A program made the translations under genes and the position numbers. Of a stretch of 25,867 nucleotides of DNA, positions 1-6,790 are shown one piece after another (positions within the stretch are counted from its first letter, which is position 1; every line of letters begins with the position of its first letter). The DNA is taken from positions 1 to 25,867 of the forward strand of contig CAZSUW010000033.1 in assembly GCA_964610115.1 (NCBI GenBank), given 5' to 3'. The DNA comes from Litorimonas sp964610115 (GTDB lineage Bacteria; Pseudomonadota; Alphaproteobacteria; Caulobacterales; Maricaulaceae). Under the pieces are notes generated by a model that was not told the origin of the DNA, ran no database searches, and saw only the letters and a list, made by a program, of their open reading frames with translations.

Positions 1-500
1 CCGAAATGCGTCAGGCCGACATAGCGCACGCCGGCTTCCGCCAGCTCTGGAATGCGGTCGACACTCTCGCCCAGCGGATAGGCGTTTTCCATGCCGATAT
101 AGACGGCATATTTGCCTTCGCTGACAATGCGCTCGGCATCCGCGGCGGTCTTGGCCAGTTCGAAATCCGGCAGCTCGCTCGTCAGGCGCAGAATGGCGGT
201 CAAGCGCGTATCGGCAATCTCTTTGCCCGCCGCATAGCCTTCCGGCGTCAGCTCTCCTTGCGGCGTGTAGACAATCCAGAACCCGCTATCGAGGCGACCG
301 GCATTAAGCTTGGGTTTATCCACTTGCAGATCGGTCGGCCCGTTCGGATCAATTTCGACCATATAAGTCAGCGGAATGTCGATATGCGTATCGAGCGTCA
401 GCGTGCGGTCATGCAGGGCCGGAATGTCCACATCCGCTGGGCCTTGCGCCGAACAGGCAATCAAGGCCAAAGATGAAGCGGCAAGAATAAGATGGCGCAC
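1..500 (-). CDS. Membrane dipeptidase (peptidase M19) lipoprotein, 5' part only
   Basis: The gene runs off the left edge, so about 166 N-terminal residues are visible. They begin with a lipoprotein signal peptide ending in the lipobox LIAC (Cys16). A segment reading LDTHIDIP follows, whose His39-x-Asp41 matches the zinc-binding HxD of the renal-dipeptidase (M19) family. Further on, YIGMENAYPLG carries the Glu expected as the metal-bridging residue. Family members hydrolyse dipeptides with a binuclear zinc site; here it would be a lipid-anchored periplasmic enzyme. I chose the GTG at 498-500 because GGGGGA lies 5 nt upstream; an in-frame TTG lies four codons earlier. It is divergent from xerC with 56 bp between. 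The C-terminal metal ligands lie outside the window, so activity cannot be judged. Confidence 0.85.
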   Translation of the reverse strand, partial: MRHLILAASSLALIACSAQGPADVDIPALHDRTLTLDTHIDIPLTYMVEIDPNGPTDLQVDKPKLNAGRLDSGFWIVYTPQGELTPEGYAAGKEIADTRLTAILRLTSELPDFELAKTAADAERIVSEGKYAVYIGMENAYPLGESVDRIPELAEAGVRYVGLTHF

Positions 501-556
501 AGTGTCCCCCAAAGGTGATTTACTTCGCCTTTACCGAGTGAGCGCAGACTGCACTT

Positions 557-1492
557 ATGGCAAGTCTGTTACACATTAACGCCGATGAGGTCCGCGCCAT
601 CTTCCTCTCCCATCTGGCGGGCGAGCGGCGCTTGGCCGACAAAACGGTTGAAGCCTATGGCCGCGACATTCGGGAGTTTCAGGCCTTTATATCCCGTCAC
701 CGGGGCGAACCGGCCGGGCTGCGAACACTCGGCGATCTGACGGCGTGTGATTTCCGCGCTTACCTCGCCTTTCGTCGCCAAGAGGGCCTAGGCAATGCGT
801 CTGTCCAACGCCTGCTCTCGGCGATCCGCACGCTTTATAATTACATGGAACGACGCTGGGGCGTGTCCAATTCGGCCATCGCTCTCGTGAAGGGTCCGAA
901 GGCGAAAAAGCCGCTGCCCAAAGCCTTATCAGAAAGCGGCGCGCGGGATGTGGTCGACGCCGTGATTGATCCGGACCGTCCCGCCTGGATTAGCGCGCGC
1001 AATGCGGCTGTGTTGTCGCTGGCTTATGGGGCGGGCCTTCGCATGGGCGAAGTGATGGGCCTGAACGCGGGCATCCTCCCGCTGGGTGAAACGTTGATTG
1101 TCACCGGCAAAGGCGACAAGTCGCGGCTTGTGCCGATCTTGCCTGCCTTGCGGGACGCCGTTGCGCAATATGTGTCGCTCTGTCCCTATGATCTCGCCCC
1201 CGGAACCGCTTTGTTTCGCGGCGCGCGCGGCGGACGGCTCGATGCGCGTTTGATCCGGGCGGAAATGCAGCATTTGCGCGGCGCGCTCGGCTTGCCTGAG
1301 TCCGCCACACCCCACGCCCTGCGCCATAGCTTTGCCACGCACCTCCTCGCAGGCGGCGGAGACCTACGCACGATCCAGCAACTGCTCGGCCATGCCAGCC
1401 TGTCCACGACACAGCGCTATACCGATGTAGACGCGGCGAGACTGCGCGAGGTCCACGCGGCGGCGCATCCGCGAGAGACAGCGCCACAATAA
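557..1492 (+). CDS. xerC: Tyrosine recombinase XerC
   Basis: This 311-residue protein has the XerC/XerD layout: an N-terminal SAM-like core-binding domain (about 10-105) and a C-terminal catalytic domain (about 125-300). All catalytic positions are visible: Arg162 in GAGLRMGE, Lys185 in GKGDKSR, His253 and Arg256 in HALRHSFATHLL, His279 in LLGHASLSTT, and the nucleophile Tyr288 in RYTDV. With XerD, the family resolves chromosome dimers at dif during division. XerC is preferred over XerD or an integrase because of its compact length and lack of surrounding phage genes, but the two paralogues are not always separable by eye. The ATG at 557 fits the usual N-terminus; its ribosome site is weak. 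The gene is convergent with the HD gene and is followed by a palindromic repeat pair. Confidence 0.9.
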   Translation: MASLLHINADEVRAIFLSHLAGERRLADKTVEAYGRDIREFQAFISRHRGEPAGLRTLGDLTACDFRAYLAFRRQEGLGNASVQRLLSAIRTLYNYMERRWGVSNSAIALVKGPKAKKPLPKALSESGARDVVDAVIDPDRPAWISARNAAVLSLAYGAGLRMGEVMGLNAGILPLGETLIVTGKGDKSRLVPILPALRDAVAQYVSLCPYDLAPGTALFRGARGGRLDARLIRAEMQHLRGALGLPESATPHALRHSFATHLLAGGGDLRTIQQLLGHASLSTTQRYTDVDAARLREVHAAAHPRETAPQ

Positions 1493-1497
1493 AGCGT

Positions 1498-1523
1498 CGT
1501 CCCCGGCATTTATTGCCGGGGCC
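1498..1523. repeat. Palindromic unit 1a (TTTAT loop)
   Basis: Arms CCCCGGCA (1501-1508) and TGCCGGGG (1514-1521) enclose the loop TTTAT. It starts 8 bp after the xerC stop. It can fold as a hairpin on either strand and may act as a bidirectional terminator between convergent genes, although no clear T-tract follows. It is an inverted near-copy of the unit at 1592-1617. Confidence 0.85.
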
Positions 1524-1591
1524 TGATTGCACTTGATTTCACAAGCGGAGAGCGAGCAGAACAGCGCGTCTTGTAAACCCTAGTTAGAGAA

Positions 1592-1617
1592 GACCCCGGC
1601 AATAAATGCCGGGGACG
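1592..1617. repeat. Palindromic unit 1b (ATAAA loop), inverted copy of 1a
   Basis: Arms CCCCGGCA (1594-1601) and TGCCGGGG (1607-1614) enclose ATAAA. The reverse complement matches unit 1a at 24 of 25 positions, so the two form an inverted pair about 70 bp apart just past the HD gene stop. The 70 bp between them contains no recognisable feature. Confidence 0.85.
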
Positions 1618-1620
1618 GAC

Positions 1621-2250
1621 CTATGTTTTATTCCGCACGGCAGCATCCAACACCTCAAACCGCTCTAGGAACATCGCCTCCGCCTCCACGACCGGCCTGG
1701 GCGCAATCGCGACACTCACCCCTTTCGGCGGCACGATAAAGAATTGCTTTGCTTCGGCCTCGCTAAATCCCGCAATCTGCACGGCCTCAAAATAAGCGCA
1801 GATGATATCGCAGCGTTTAATGCGTTTGTGCAGGCGGGCGGGCGTTTCGGCGGGCAAGCCAAAGCGGAGATTCACCGCCCGCTCAATCCGCGCTTCCACG
1901 GCCTTATAATTCCCGCCCATCGCCGCTTTAAACGGGCTGATCATATCGCCGATCACATATTCCGAGGCGTCGTGGAGGAGACAGGTCAGGCGTTCGGCGG
2001 GCGTGGATTTGGGATAGAGCTGCCCTAACAACTGCTCGACTACGACGGAGTGCTCCGCCACGGAAAAGGCGTGCTTACCTGAGGTCTGCCCATTCCACCG
2101 CGCCACCCGCGCGAGACCGCGGGCAATATCCTCAATCTCAATATCCAGCGGCGACGGGTCGAGCAGGTCAAGGCGACGGCCCGAGAGCATGCGCTGCCAA
2201 GCGCGTTTGGGGGCGCGGGAAGGGTTAGACGTTATCGAAGAAGTCTTCAT
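1621..2250 (-). CDS. HD-domain phosphohydrolase (YfbR-like)
   Basis: A 209-residue soluble protein with the HD metal-dependent phosphohydrolase signature. His67 (FSVAEHS) and His93-Asp94 (LLHDASEY) form the metal site, and the surrounding segments resemble the YfbR/5'-deoxynucleotidase branch of the HD superfamily. The N-terminal block RAWQRMLSGRRLDLLDPSP resembles a conserved alphaproteobacterial subgroup, which supports the ATG at 2250 over the internal ATG at 2190. Substrate is unknown; a nucleotide or phosphomonoester is likely by family. The first 26 bp overlap the 3' end of the mrr-like gene, so it is probably translationally coupled to it and is last in a three-gene minus-strand unit. 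Confidence 0.85.
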   Translation of the reverse strand: MKTSSITSNPSRAPKRAWQRMLSGRRLDLLDPSPLDIEIEDIARGLARVARWNGQTSGKHAFSVAEHSVVVEQLLGQLYPKSTPAERLTCLLHDASEYVIGDMISPFKAAMGGNYKAVEARIERAVNLRFGLPAETPARLHKRIKRCDIICAYFEAVQIAGFSEAEAKQFFIVPPKGVSVAIAPRPVVEAEAMFLERFEVLDAAVRNKT

Positions 2251-3139
2251 CGATTTTACGCAAGGTGACGACTGTATTTACGCGACACCCAATGCCGTAG
2301 CGTATCATCAGACGTGCCAGCTGTTCACCATCGATCAGCACAATCCGCGTACCTAATGCTTCGGCTGTTTCTTTCGCACTTTTCGTAAATGTTGAAGTGG
2401 TGAAGAATATCCCTTTGCTCGCGCGTTTAATATTCAACGCTCCAAAGAAATCACGGATAGCGCCGGATCCAACAGTATTGCCGTCGGCATAGCGTTTGGC
2501 TTGGATATAGATTTGGTCCACACCCAAAACGTCCTGATCAATCACGCCATCAACGCCGCCATCGCCGGATTTTCCTAAGTCGCGGCCCGCTTCTTCCGAG
2601 GATCCACCATAGCCCATGGCCACGAGCAGATCGACCAAGAGCCGTTCAAAGAAGGCTGGAGACTTCGCCTGCACGCGTTCGATCAGATCGGCTGCTAGCT
2701 GTTGGTTGATCGTTTCATAGGCTTCGAAGATTTGCTCTTCGGGTGTTGTGTCCGCGTCATGATCAGGCGGCGTCGCATCTCGCTCTTGATCGCTATCAGA
2801 CGACTTGGTTTGAAACTCTACAAAGGAAGCAAACTGCTTGAGGTCGCGTGCAGCAATCGGGCCTTGATGGGACGCCAAAAACTCTCGCCCTTTTTCGGTA
2901 ATACTAGACACACCGCGTTCGGGGTAAATCAGCAGCCCAGCTTTTTTTAGATAAGTTCTGGCCCAGCTAACGCGGTTAAAGAAACGGCCTTCCTGACCAC
3001 TGGGTATACGCTCTTCTATTTCATCTTCAGATAATTCGAAGTGTCTTGCCATGCGCTGTGTGGATTCCGCTGTGCTGGCATCTCCATCCTGAAGCGACTC
3101 CAATAAAGGCCGCATGATTTCATGGTATTTTGGGATCAC
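2225..3139 (-). CDS. mrr: Mrr-type type IV restriction endonuclease
   Basis: The protein is 304 residues, the same length as E. coli Mrr as I recall it. Residues about 1-95 form an Mrr N-terminal winged-helix domain. Residues about 155-285 form the Mrr catalytic domain of the PD-(D/E)xK fold: Glu165, Asp197 in GDGGVDG, and Gln213-Ala-Lys215 in YIQAKRY, all intact. Mrr enzymes cut modified (methylated) foreign DNA without a partner methylase. The start is a GTG at 3137-3139, immediately abutting the TAG stop of the KAS III gene, with GAAGGTGG about 8 nt upstream. The stretch looks more A+T-rich than its neighbours, suggesting acquisition, but I did not quantify this. Its position between two metabolic-type genes is unusual. 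Confidence 0.88.
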   Translation of the reverse strand: MIPKYHEIMRPLLESLQDGDASTAESTQRMARHFELSEDEIEERIPSGQEGRFFNRVSWARTYLKKAGLLIYPERGVSSITEKGREFLASHQGPIAARDLKQFASFVEFQTKSSDSDQERDATPPDHDADTTPEEQIFEAYETINQQLAADLIERVQAKSPAFFERLLVDLLVAMGYGGSSEEAGRDLGKSGDGGVDGVIDQDVLGVDQIYIQAKRYADGNTVGSGAIRDFFGALNIKRASKGIFFTTSTFTKSAKETAEALGTRIVLIDGEQLARLMIRYGIGCRVNTVVTLRKIDEDFFDNV

Positions 3140-4291
3140 CTAGGCCGCCACCTTCCGCACAAACACCGCGCCCGCGCTGTAGCCCGCGCCGAAGCTGCAG
3201 ATCAGCCCTGTCTCTCCCGCCGCGAAATCGTCGTTGTGCTTATGAAACGCAATAATCGATCCAGCGCTGGACGTATTGGCATATTCGTCCAGCACGACGG
3301 GCGCTTGCTCGAGGCTTACATCTTTGCCCAACACTTTTTTAGCGATCAGGACGTTCATGTTCAGGTTGGCTTGGTGCAGCCACATGCGTTTGAGCGTGTT
3401 CGGATCAAGGCCGAGCTTTTCCGCTTCCTCAGAAATCATCGACGCCACCATGGGGACGACTTCTTTAAAGACGCTGCGACCATTCTGCATGAACAGCTTA
3501 TCCGTCAGGCCCTTGCGGCCCCGATCACCATGCAGACCGTCATCTTCTGGAGCCGTGTGATTGAGAAATCCGAAATTATTGCGGATATTATTGGAAAATT
3601 TTGTGATCAGCTTCGCGCCAATGATTTCCCAGTGGTCCTTTGGCGCAACGTCTTCGCGCTCGACGAGGATCGCCGTCGCCACATCGCCAAAAATGAAATG
3701 GCTATCGCGGTCTTTGAAGTTGAGGTGCGCGGTGCAGATTTCCGGATTGACCACCAGCACGCTTTTCGCCTGCCCGCCATAGATCAGACCGCGTGCGGCC
3801 TCTAGCCCAAAGGTCGCGCTGGAACAGGCGACATTCATGTCAAACGCAAAGCCGCCCTCTAGGCCCAGCAAGTCTTGGACCTCGACCGCAATGGCCGGAT
3901 AGCCGCGTTGCAGATTGGAACAGGCGACGATCACCGCGTCCACATCAGCAGCTGTCTTGCCAGCACGGGCCAGTGCATCTTCTGCCGCCTTTACCGCCAT
4001 TTCGGCCAGCACGCTCGGCTCTTCATCGGGGCGCGCGGGAATGTTGGGACGCATTTGTTCCGGGTCCAAGATAGGCTCTTTGGACAACACATAGCGGCTT
4101 TTTATGCCGGACGCTTTTTCAATGAAGGGCGCGTTTGAATAGTCGAGCGCGTCGAGCTCGCCTGCCGCAATCGCCGCCGCATTTTCGCCGTTCCACTTAT
4201 CGACATAGGCATTGAAGCTCTCAACGAGTTCTTCATTGCTAATAGACTGCTCCGGCGTCCAAAGCCCGGTGGAGGAGATAACAGCTTTCAT
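3140..4291 (-). CDS. Beta-ketoacyl-ACP synthase III family protein (long form)
   Basis: A 383-residue thiolase-fold condensing enzyme with the KAS III triad: Cys156 in NVACSSATFG, His306 in WLHQANLN and Asn339 in EYANTSSAG. It is some 60 residues longer than canonical FabH (about 320), mainly through an N-terminal insertion (about 25-95). It resembles the long subgroup typified, from memory, by Pseudomonas PA3286, which condenses medium-chain acyl-CoA with malonyl-ACP. Priming fatty acid synthesis from recycled acyl groups is therefore plausible but inferred. The ATG at 4289-4291 (GCGAAGG upstream) begins MKAVISSTGLWTP. An in-frame ATG at 4390 would start inside a palindromic repeat and is rejected. 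It is the first gene of a minus-strand unit with mrr and the HD gene. Confidence 0.85.
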   Translation of the reverse strand: MKAVISSTGLWTPEQSISNEELVESFNAYVDKWNGENAAAIAAGELDALDYSNAPFIEKASGIKSRYVLSKEPILDPEQMRPNIPARPDEEPSVLAEMAVKAAEDALARAGKTAADVDAVIVACSNLQRGYPAIAVEVQDLLGLEGGFAFDMNVACSSATFGLEAARGLIYGGQAKSVLVVNPEICTAHLNFKDRDSHFIFGDVATAILVEREDVAPKDHWEIIGAKLITKFSNNIRNNFGFLNHTAPEDDGLHGDRGRKGLTDKLFMQNGRSVFKEVVPMVASMISEEAEKLGLDPNTLKRMWLHQANLNMNVLIAKKVLGKDVSLEQAPVVLDEYANTSSAGSIIAFHKHNDDFAAGETGLICSFGAGYSAGAVFVRKVAA

Positions 4292-4379
4292 GCCTTCGCC
4301 TGTAGCGCGTGGGGCGCGGGCGTCAATCAGGGGGTGTCGGTCGGTCAGATGCCAAGGCTCACAGTACCGAAGATGCTTT

Positions 4380-4404
4380 GTCCCCGGCACCTGTTGCCGG
4401 GGAC
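4380..4404. repeat. Solitary palindromic unit 2
   Basis: Ten-bp arms GTCCCCGGCA (4380-4389) and TGCCGGGGAC (4395-4404) enclose CCTGT. The arms match the 1a/1b units, but the loop differs and there is no inverted partner nearby. It lies in the divergent region between the KAS III gene and bfd. Confidence 0.8.
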
Positions 4405-4444
4405 GAATGACGTCAGGCCAAAAACGACGCGACGAAAAGAGACC

Positions 4445-4459
4445 TGCAAATAATTCGCA
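4445..4459. promoter_or_regulatory. Fur-type box 1
   Basis: TGCAAATAATTCGCA fits the symmetrical pattern TGCnAATnATTnGCA typical of Fur-type iron operators. It lies 52 bp upstream of the bfd GTG and 33 bp centre-to-centre from a second box. The assignment rests on the motif plus the bfd-bfr context. Confidence 0.6.
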
Positions 4460-4477
4460 ATTTCGTCATTTCGTAGT

Positions 4478-4492
4478 TGACAATCATTCGCA
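4478..4492. promoter_or_regulatory. Fur-type box 2 overlapping a TTGACA -35
   Basis: TGACAATCATTCGCA matches TGnnAATnATTnGCA and overlaps a TTGACA at 4477-4482 that could be a bfd -35 element; no convincing -10 is seen. Binding here would block the promoter, as expected for iron-dependent repression of bfd. Confidence 0.6.
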
Positions 4493-4511
4493 TTTTCAGG
4501 ATGAGCATGTT

Positions 4512-4742
4512 GTGATCCACTGTGTTTGCAATTCGGTCAATACCCGCCTCGTTGATGAGGCCGCCGCCCAAGGGGGCCGCACGCCAGCCTGTGTAATGAA
4601 ACATTGCGGCAAGCGCTTTAATTGCGGCCAATGCATCCCGTCTATCGAAGAGCGCCTACGCGTTGTGATCGGTGACGCCGCGAATGACCACACATCTGTG
4701 CCCGTCGACACAACGACACCCTTACTGGACGCGGCGGAATAG
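4512..4742 (+). CDS. bfd: Bacterioferritin-associated ferredoxin
   Basis: A 76-residue protein beginning MIHCVCNSVN, with cysteines at 4, 6, 38 and 41 (CxC ... CGQC). This is exactly the [2Fe-2S] spacing of E. coli Bfd. Bfd docks on bacterioferritin and donates electrons so that stored ferric iron is released as Fe(II). The start must be GTG (4512-4514): the open frame continues upstream with no family-like sequence, and the methionyl-cysteinyl N-terminus is conserved. AGG lies 11 nt upstream. A four-codon ATG frame at 4501 ends in a TGA overlapping this GTG, which may aid initiation. The bacterioferritin gene follows 245 bp downstream, and two Fur-type boxes lie just upstream. The residues after about 55 are less conserved. 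Confidence 0.88.
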   Translation: MIHCVCNSVNTRLVDEAAAQGGRTPACVMKHCGKRFNCGQCIPSIEERLRVVIGDAANDHTSVPVDTTTPLLDAAE

Positions 4743-4987
4743 GCACCACCCTCGATCGCCTAAACACCTGATTTATCATACAAGTTCTAGCGCCCATCCC
4801 CACGCTGGACCGTCCCCTTTGCCAAACCCATTTCCCTTGCGTTTGATAATGCGTTGCAGGCCGCCCTTCTGACATTCATTCTGACTTTCAATTTCAGCTA
4901 AGTCACTGATTTTTCTGTATTTTTATAAATACATTTTGCCGAATCGTGCGTATGAAGGGGCAAATAAAGTTCAAAGAGGAAAATGCC
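4743..4987 (+). promoter_or_regulatory. bfd-bfr intergenic region, probable separate bfr promoter
   Basis: A 245-bp non-coding stretch. It contains a degenerate third Fur-like match at 4844-4858 (TGATAATGCGTTGCA, 9 of 12 defined positions). At 4917-4932 there is a perfect AT-rich inverted repeat (GTATTT/AAATAC around TTAT) with a TATAAAT that could serve as -10. The ribosome site GAGGAA lies ahead of bfr. Promoter assignment is inference. Confidence 0.35.
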
Positions 4988-5488
4988 ATGCGCCAGCCCC
5001 CTATCGATAAAAATGAAAAGACGATTGAGTTTCTCAATGCCTGTCTGAAAAACGAACTGACGGCCATCAATCAGTACTTCCTGCATTCACGGATGCTGAA
5101 AGATTGGGGCGTCACCAAGCTCGCCCAAAAGGAATATGAGGAATCCATCGACGAGATGAATCACGCCGATTGGCTGATCGAGCGGATTCTCTTCCTCAAT
5201 GGCCTGCCCAACCTGCAAGATCTGGGCAAGCTCTTCATCGGCGAGACGGTCGAAGAAATCATCGAATGCGATCTGAAGATCGAACACATTGCGATTCCCT
5301 TGCTGCGCGATGCGGTCGAGCATTGCGAGAGCGTTCGCGATTATGTGACGCGCGATCTGTTCGCGAAAATCCTCACCAGCGAGGAAGAGCATCTGGATTA
5401 TCTGGAAACCCAGCAGGACCAAATCCGCCTGCAAGGTATTCAGAACTACATCCAATCCATGAGCGTGGGTGGCGAAGACGAAGGATAA
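4988..5488 (+). CDS. bfr: Bacterioferritin
   Basis: A 166-residue four-helix ferritin-fold protein. Aligning to E. coli Bfr by eye, the ferroxidase ligands are all present: Glu23, Tyr30, Glu56, His59, Glu99, Glu132 and His135. Met57 occupies the haem axial-ligand position, so this is a haem-binding bacterioferritin and not a plain ferritin. It forms a 24-subunit shell that oxidises Fe(II) and stores ferric mineral in the cytoplasm. The ATG at 4988 begins MRQPPIDKNEK, with GAGGAA about 10 nt upstream. An in-frame ATG at 4946 would add 14 atypical residues. Downstream of bfd, forming the standard storage/release pair. An SDR gene follows 16 bp later and may be co-transcribed. Confidence 0.95.
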   Translation: MRQPPIDKNEKTIEFLNACLKNELTAINQYFLHSRMLKDWGVTKLAQKEYEESIDEMNHADWLIERILFLNGLPNLQDLGKLFIGETVEEIIECDLKIEHIAIPLLRDAVEHCESVRDYVTRDLFAKILTSEEEHLDYLETQQDQIRLQGIQNYIQSMSVGGEDEG

Positions 5489-5504
5489 GCGTTAGGGTCT
5501 GGCT

Positions 5505-6167
5505 ATGACCCAGACCGATACCCCCAAAACCATCCTCATCACCGGTGCGTCCACCGGCATGGGCCGCGACATGGCCGAACGCTTTTCCAAAGAAGGCTGG
5601 CAGGTCGCGGCGACCATGCGCAATCCGGATCGCGACGGGGCGGCGCTGGCCGCCCTGCCCGGCGTTAAAACCTACGCCCTCGATGTCACGGACACCGCCT
5701 CAATCCAATCCGCTGTAAAGGCTGCCGAAGACGACATTGGCGGCCTTGATGTGCTGGTCAATAATGCAGGCGTCGGGCTTGTCGGTCCGATGGAAGGNNN
5801 NNNNNNNNNNNNNNNNNNNNNNNNNNNNNNNNNNNNNNNNNNNNNNNNNNNNNNNNNNNNNNNNNNNNNNNNNNNNNNNNNNNNNNNNNNNNNNNNNTTT
5901 GCGGGACGGTCGCTCAACCGCGCGGATCCTAGCGTTGATCCCGACTATGGCCGCCAAATGCAGGCCTTTATCAAAGCGGCAACAGGTCGGTCAGAGGGCT
6001 GGTCAGAACCGTCCGTCGTTTCTGATGTGGTCTATGAGGCCGTGACAGACGGGACCGATAAAATCCGTTACCTCGCCGGTGAAGACGCCAAAGCCATGTG
6101 GGCCGGCCGCGAACAGCTGGGCGACACGGCGTGGGTCACCATGATGACGGAGCGTTTCGGGCTTTAG
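5505..6167 (+). CDS. Short-chain dehydrogenase/reductase, interrupted by assembly gap
   Basis: The N-terminal part has the Rossmann cofactor motif TGASTGMG (residues 13-20), Asp60 in LDVTD and NNAG (86-89), all diagnostic of classical SDRs. A 100-N gap (5798-5897) then hides the catalytic Ser and YxxxK. The resumed sequence (FAGRSLNRAD... to MTERFGL) looks like an SDR C-terminus. Known sequence is about 563 nt, whereas a classical SDR of this type needs roughly 750-830 nt, so the true gap is probably longer than 100 bp. That the frame reads through the Ns is therefore not evidence by itself. Substrate unknown. It lies 16 bp after bfr. Its TAG stop overlaps the tag stop by 4 bp on the opposite strand. 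Confidence 0.8.
   Translation: MTQTDTPKTILITGASTGMGRDMAERFSKEGWQVAATMRNPDRDGAALAALPGVKTYALDVTDTASIQSAVKAAEDDIGGLDVLVNNAGVGLVGPMEXXXXXXXXXXXXXXXXXXXXXXXXXXXXXXXXXXFAGRSLNRADPSVDPDYGRQMQAFIKAATGRSEGWSEPSVVSDVVYEAVTDGTDKIRYLAGEDAKAMWAGREQLGDTAWVTMMTERFGL
5798..5897. other. Assembly gap (100 N) inside the SDR gene
   Basis: Exactly 100 ambiguous bases, the usual placeholder for a gap of unknown size. It removes the SDR catalytic core. Confidence 0.99.
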
Positions 6168-6790
6168 AGCGTCCGCGTTGTCAGCGTATCCTCGCGCACA
6201 TGACAGTGCAGGCTATGATCGTTGATCATGCCCACCGCCTGCATGAACGCATAGAGGATGACGGGGCCGACAAAGCTGAACCCCTGTTTCTTCAGCGCCT
6301 TGCTCATGGCCTCTGATTCAGGGCTTTTGACGGGGGCGTCGCGGAAATTGCTCCATTCATTGACGATGGGTTTGCCGCCCACAAAGCTCCAAAGATAGTC
6401 TGAAAAGTTGATGCCCTCTTCGTCCCGCATCCGCACATAGGCCCGCGCGTTTTTGATCGCCGCATTGATCTTCAGGCGCGACCGGATGATGCCGGGATTA
6501 TCCAGCAAGCGCGCGCGGTCCGCGTCTGTATAGCCTGCCACAATATCCGGATCGAGACCATCATAGGCGGCCATGAAATTGTCCTGCTTCCGCAAGATCG
6601 TAATCCACGCCAGGCCCGCCTGCTGCCCATCCAAAATCAGCTTCGCCCACAGCGCCTTCGGATCGCGCTCAGGCCGGCCCCAGACGCAATCATGATACCA
6701 GCAATACAGCCGGTCATTCGGCGGCACCCATTCGCAGCGCGGCAGGTCAGGATGATCGTAATCATCTGGGACTTGCGTAAGGCGATTCAC
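6164..6790 (-). CDS. tag: DNA-3-methyladenine glycosylase I
   Basis: A 208-residue Tag-family protein that removes 3-methyladenine from alkylated DNA by base excision. Visible landmarks are RCEW with Cys19, YHDCVWG with His33, the core GQQAGLAWITIL, GFSFVGPVILYAFMQAVG, and NDHSLHC with His192 and Cys196. Cys19, His33, His192 and Cys196 correspond to the zinc clip of E. coli Tag. The residue aligned with E. coli Glu38 appears to be Asp (LILDGQQAG), a conservative change. The N-terminus is about 15 residues longer than in E. coli. It starts at a GTG (6788-6790) in a GTGA overlap with the stop of the GNAT gene, indicating translational coupling. Confidence 0.92.
   Translation of the reverse strand: MNRLTQVPDDYDHPDLPRCEWVPPNDRLYCWYHDCVWGRPERDPKALWAKLILDGQQAGLAWITILRKQDNFMAAYDGLDPDIVAGYTDADRARLLDNPGIIRSRLKINAAIKNARAYVRMRDEEGINFSDYLWSFVGGKPIVNEWSNFRDAPVKSPESEAMSKALKKQGFSFVGPVILYAFMQAVGMINDHSLHCHVREDTLTTRTL

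Noticed and set aside
1498..1617. Possible CRISPR or attachment site next to xerC
   Set aside because: Only two inverted units with one 70-bp interval and no cas genes. The same design recurs at 25438-25515 away from any recombinase, so it is not an xerC-specific site.
4212..4511. 100-codon upstream extension of the bfd frame
   Set aside because: It crosses the KAS III start, a palindromic repeat and both Fur boxes and resembles nothing; the family start is the GTG at 4512.
4642..4875. Short ORFs on both strands in the bfd 3' end and bfd-bfr gap
   Set aside because: No ribosome site, family resemblance or composition bias; the region is better explained as bfd plus a bfr promoter.
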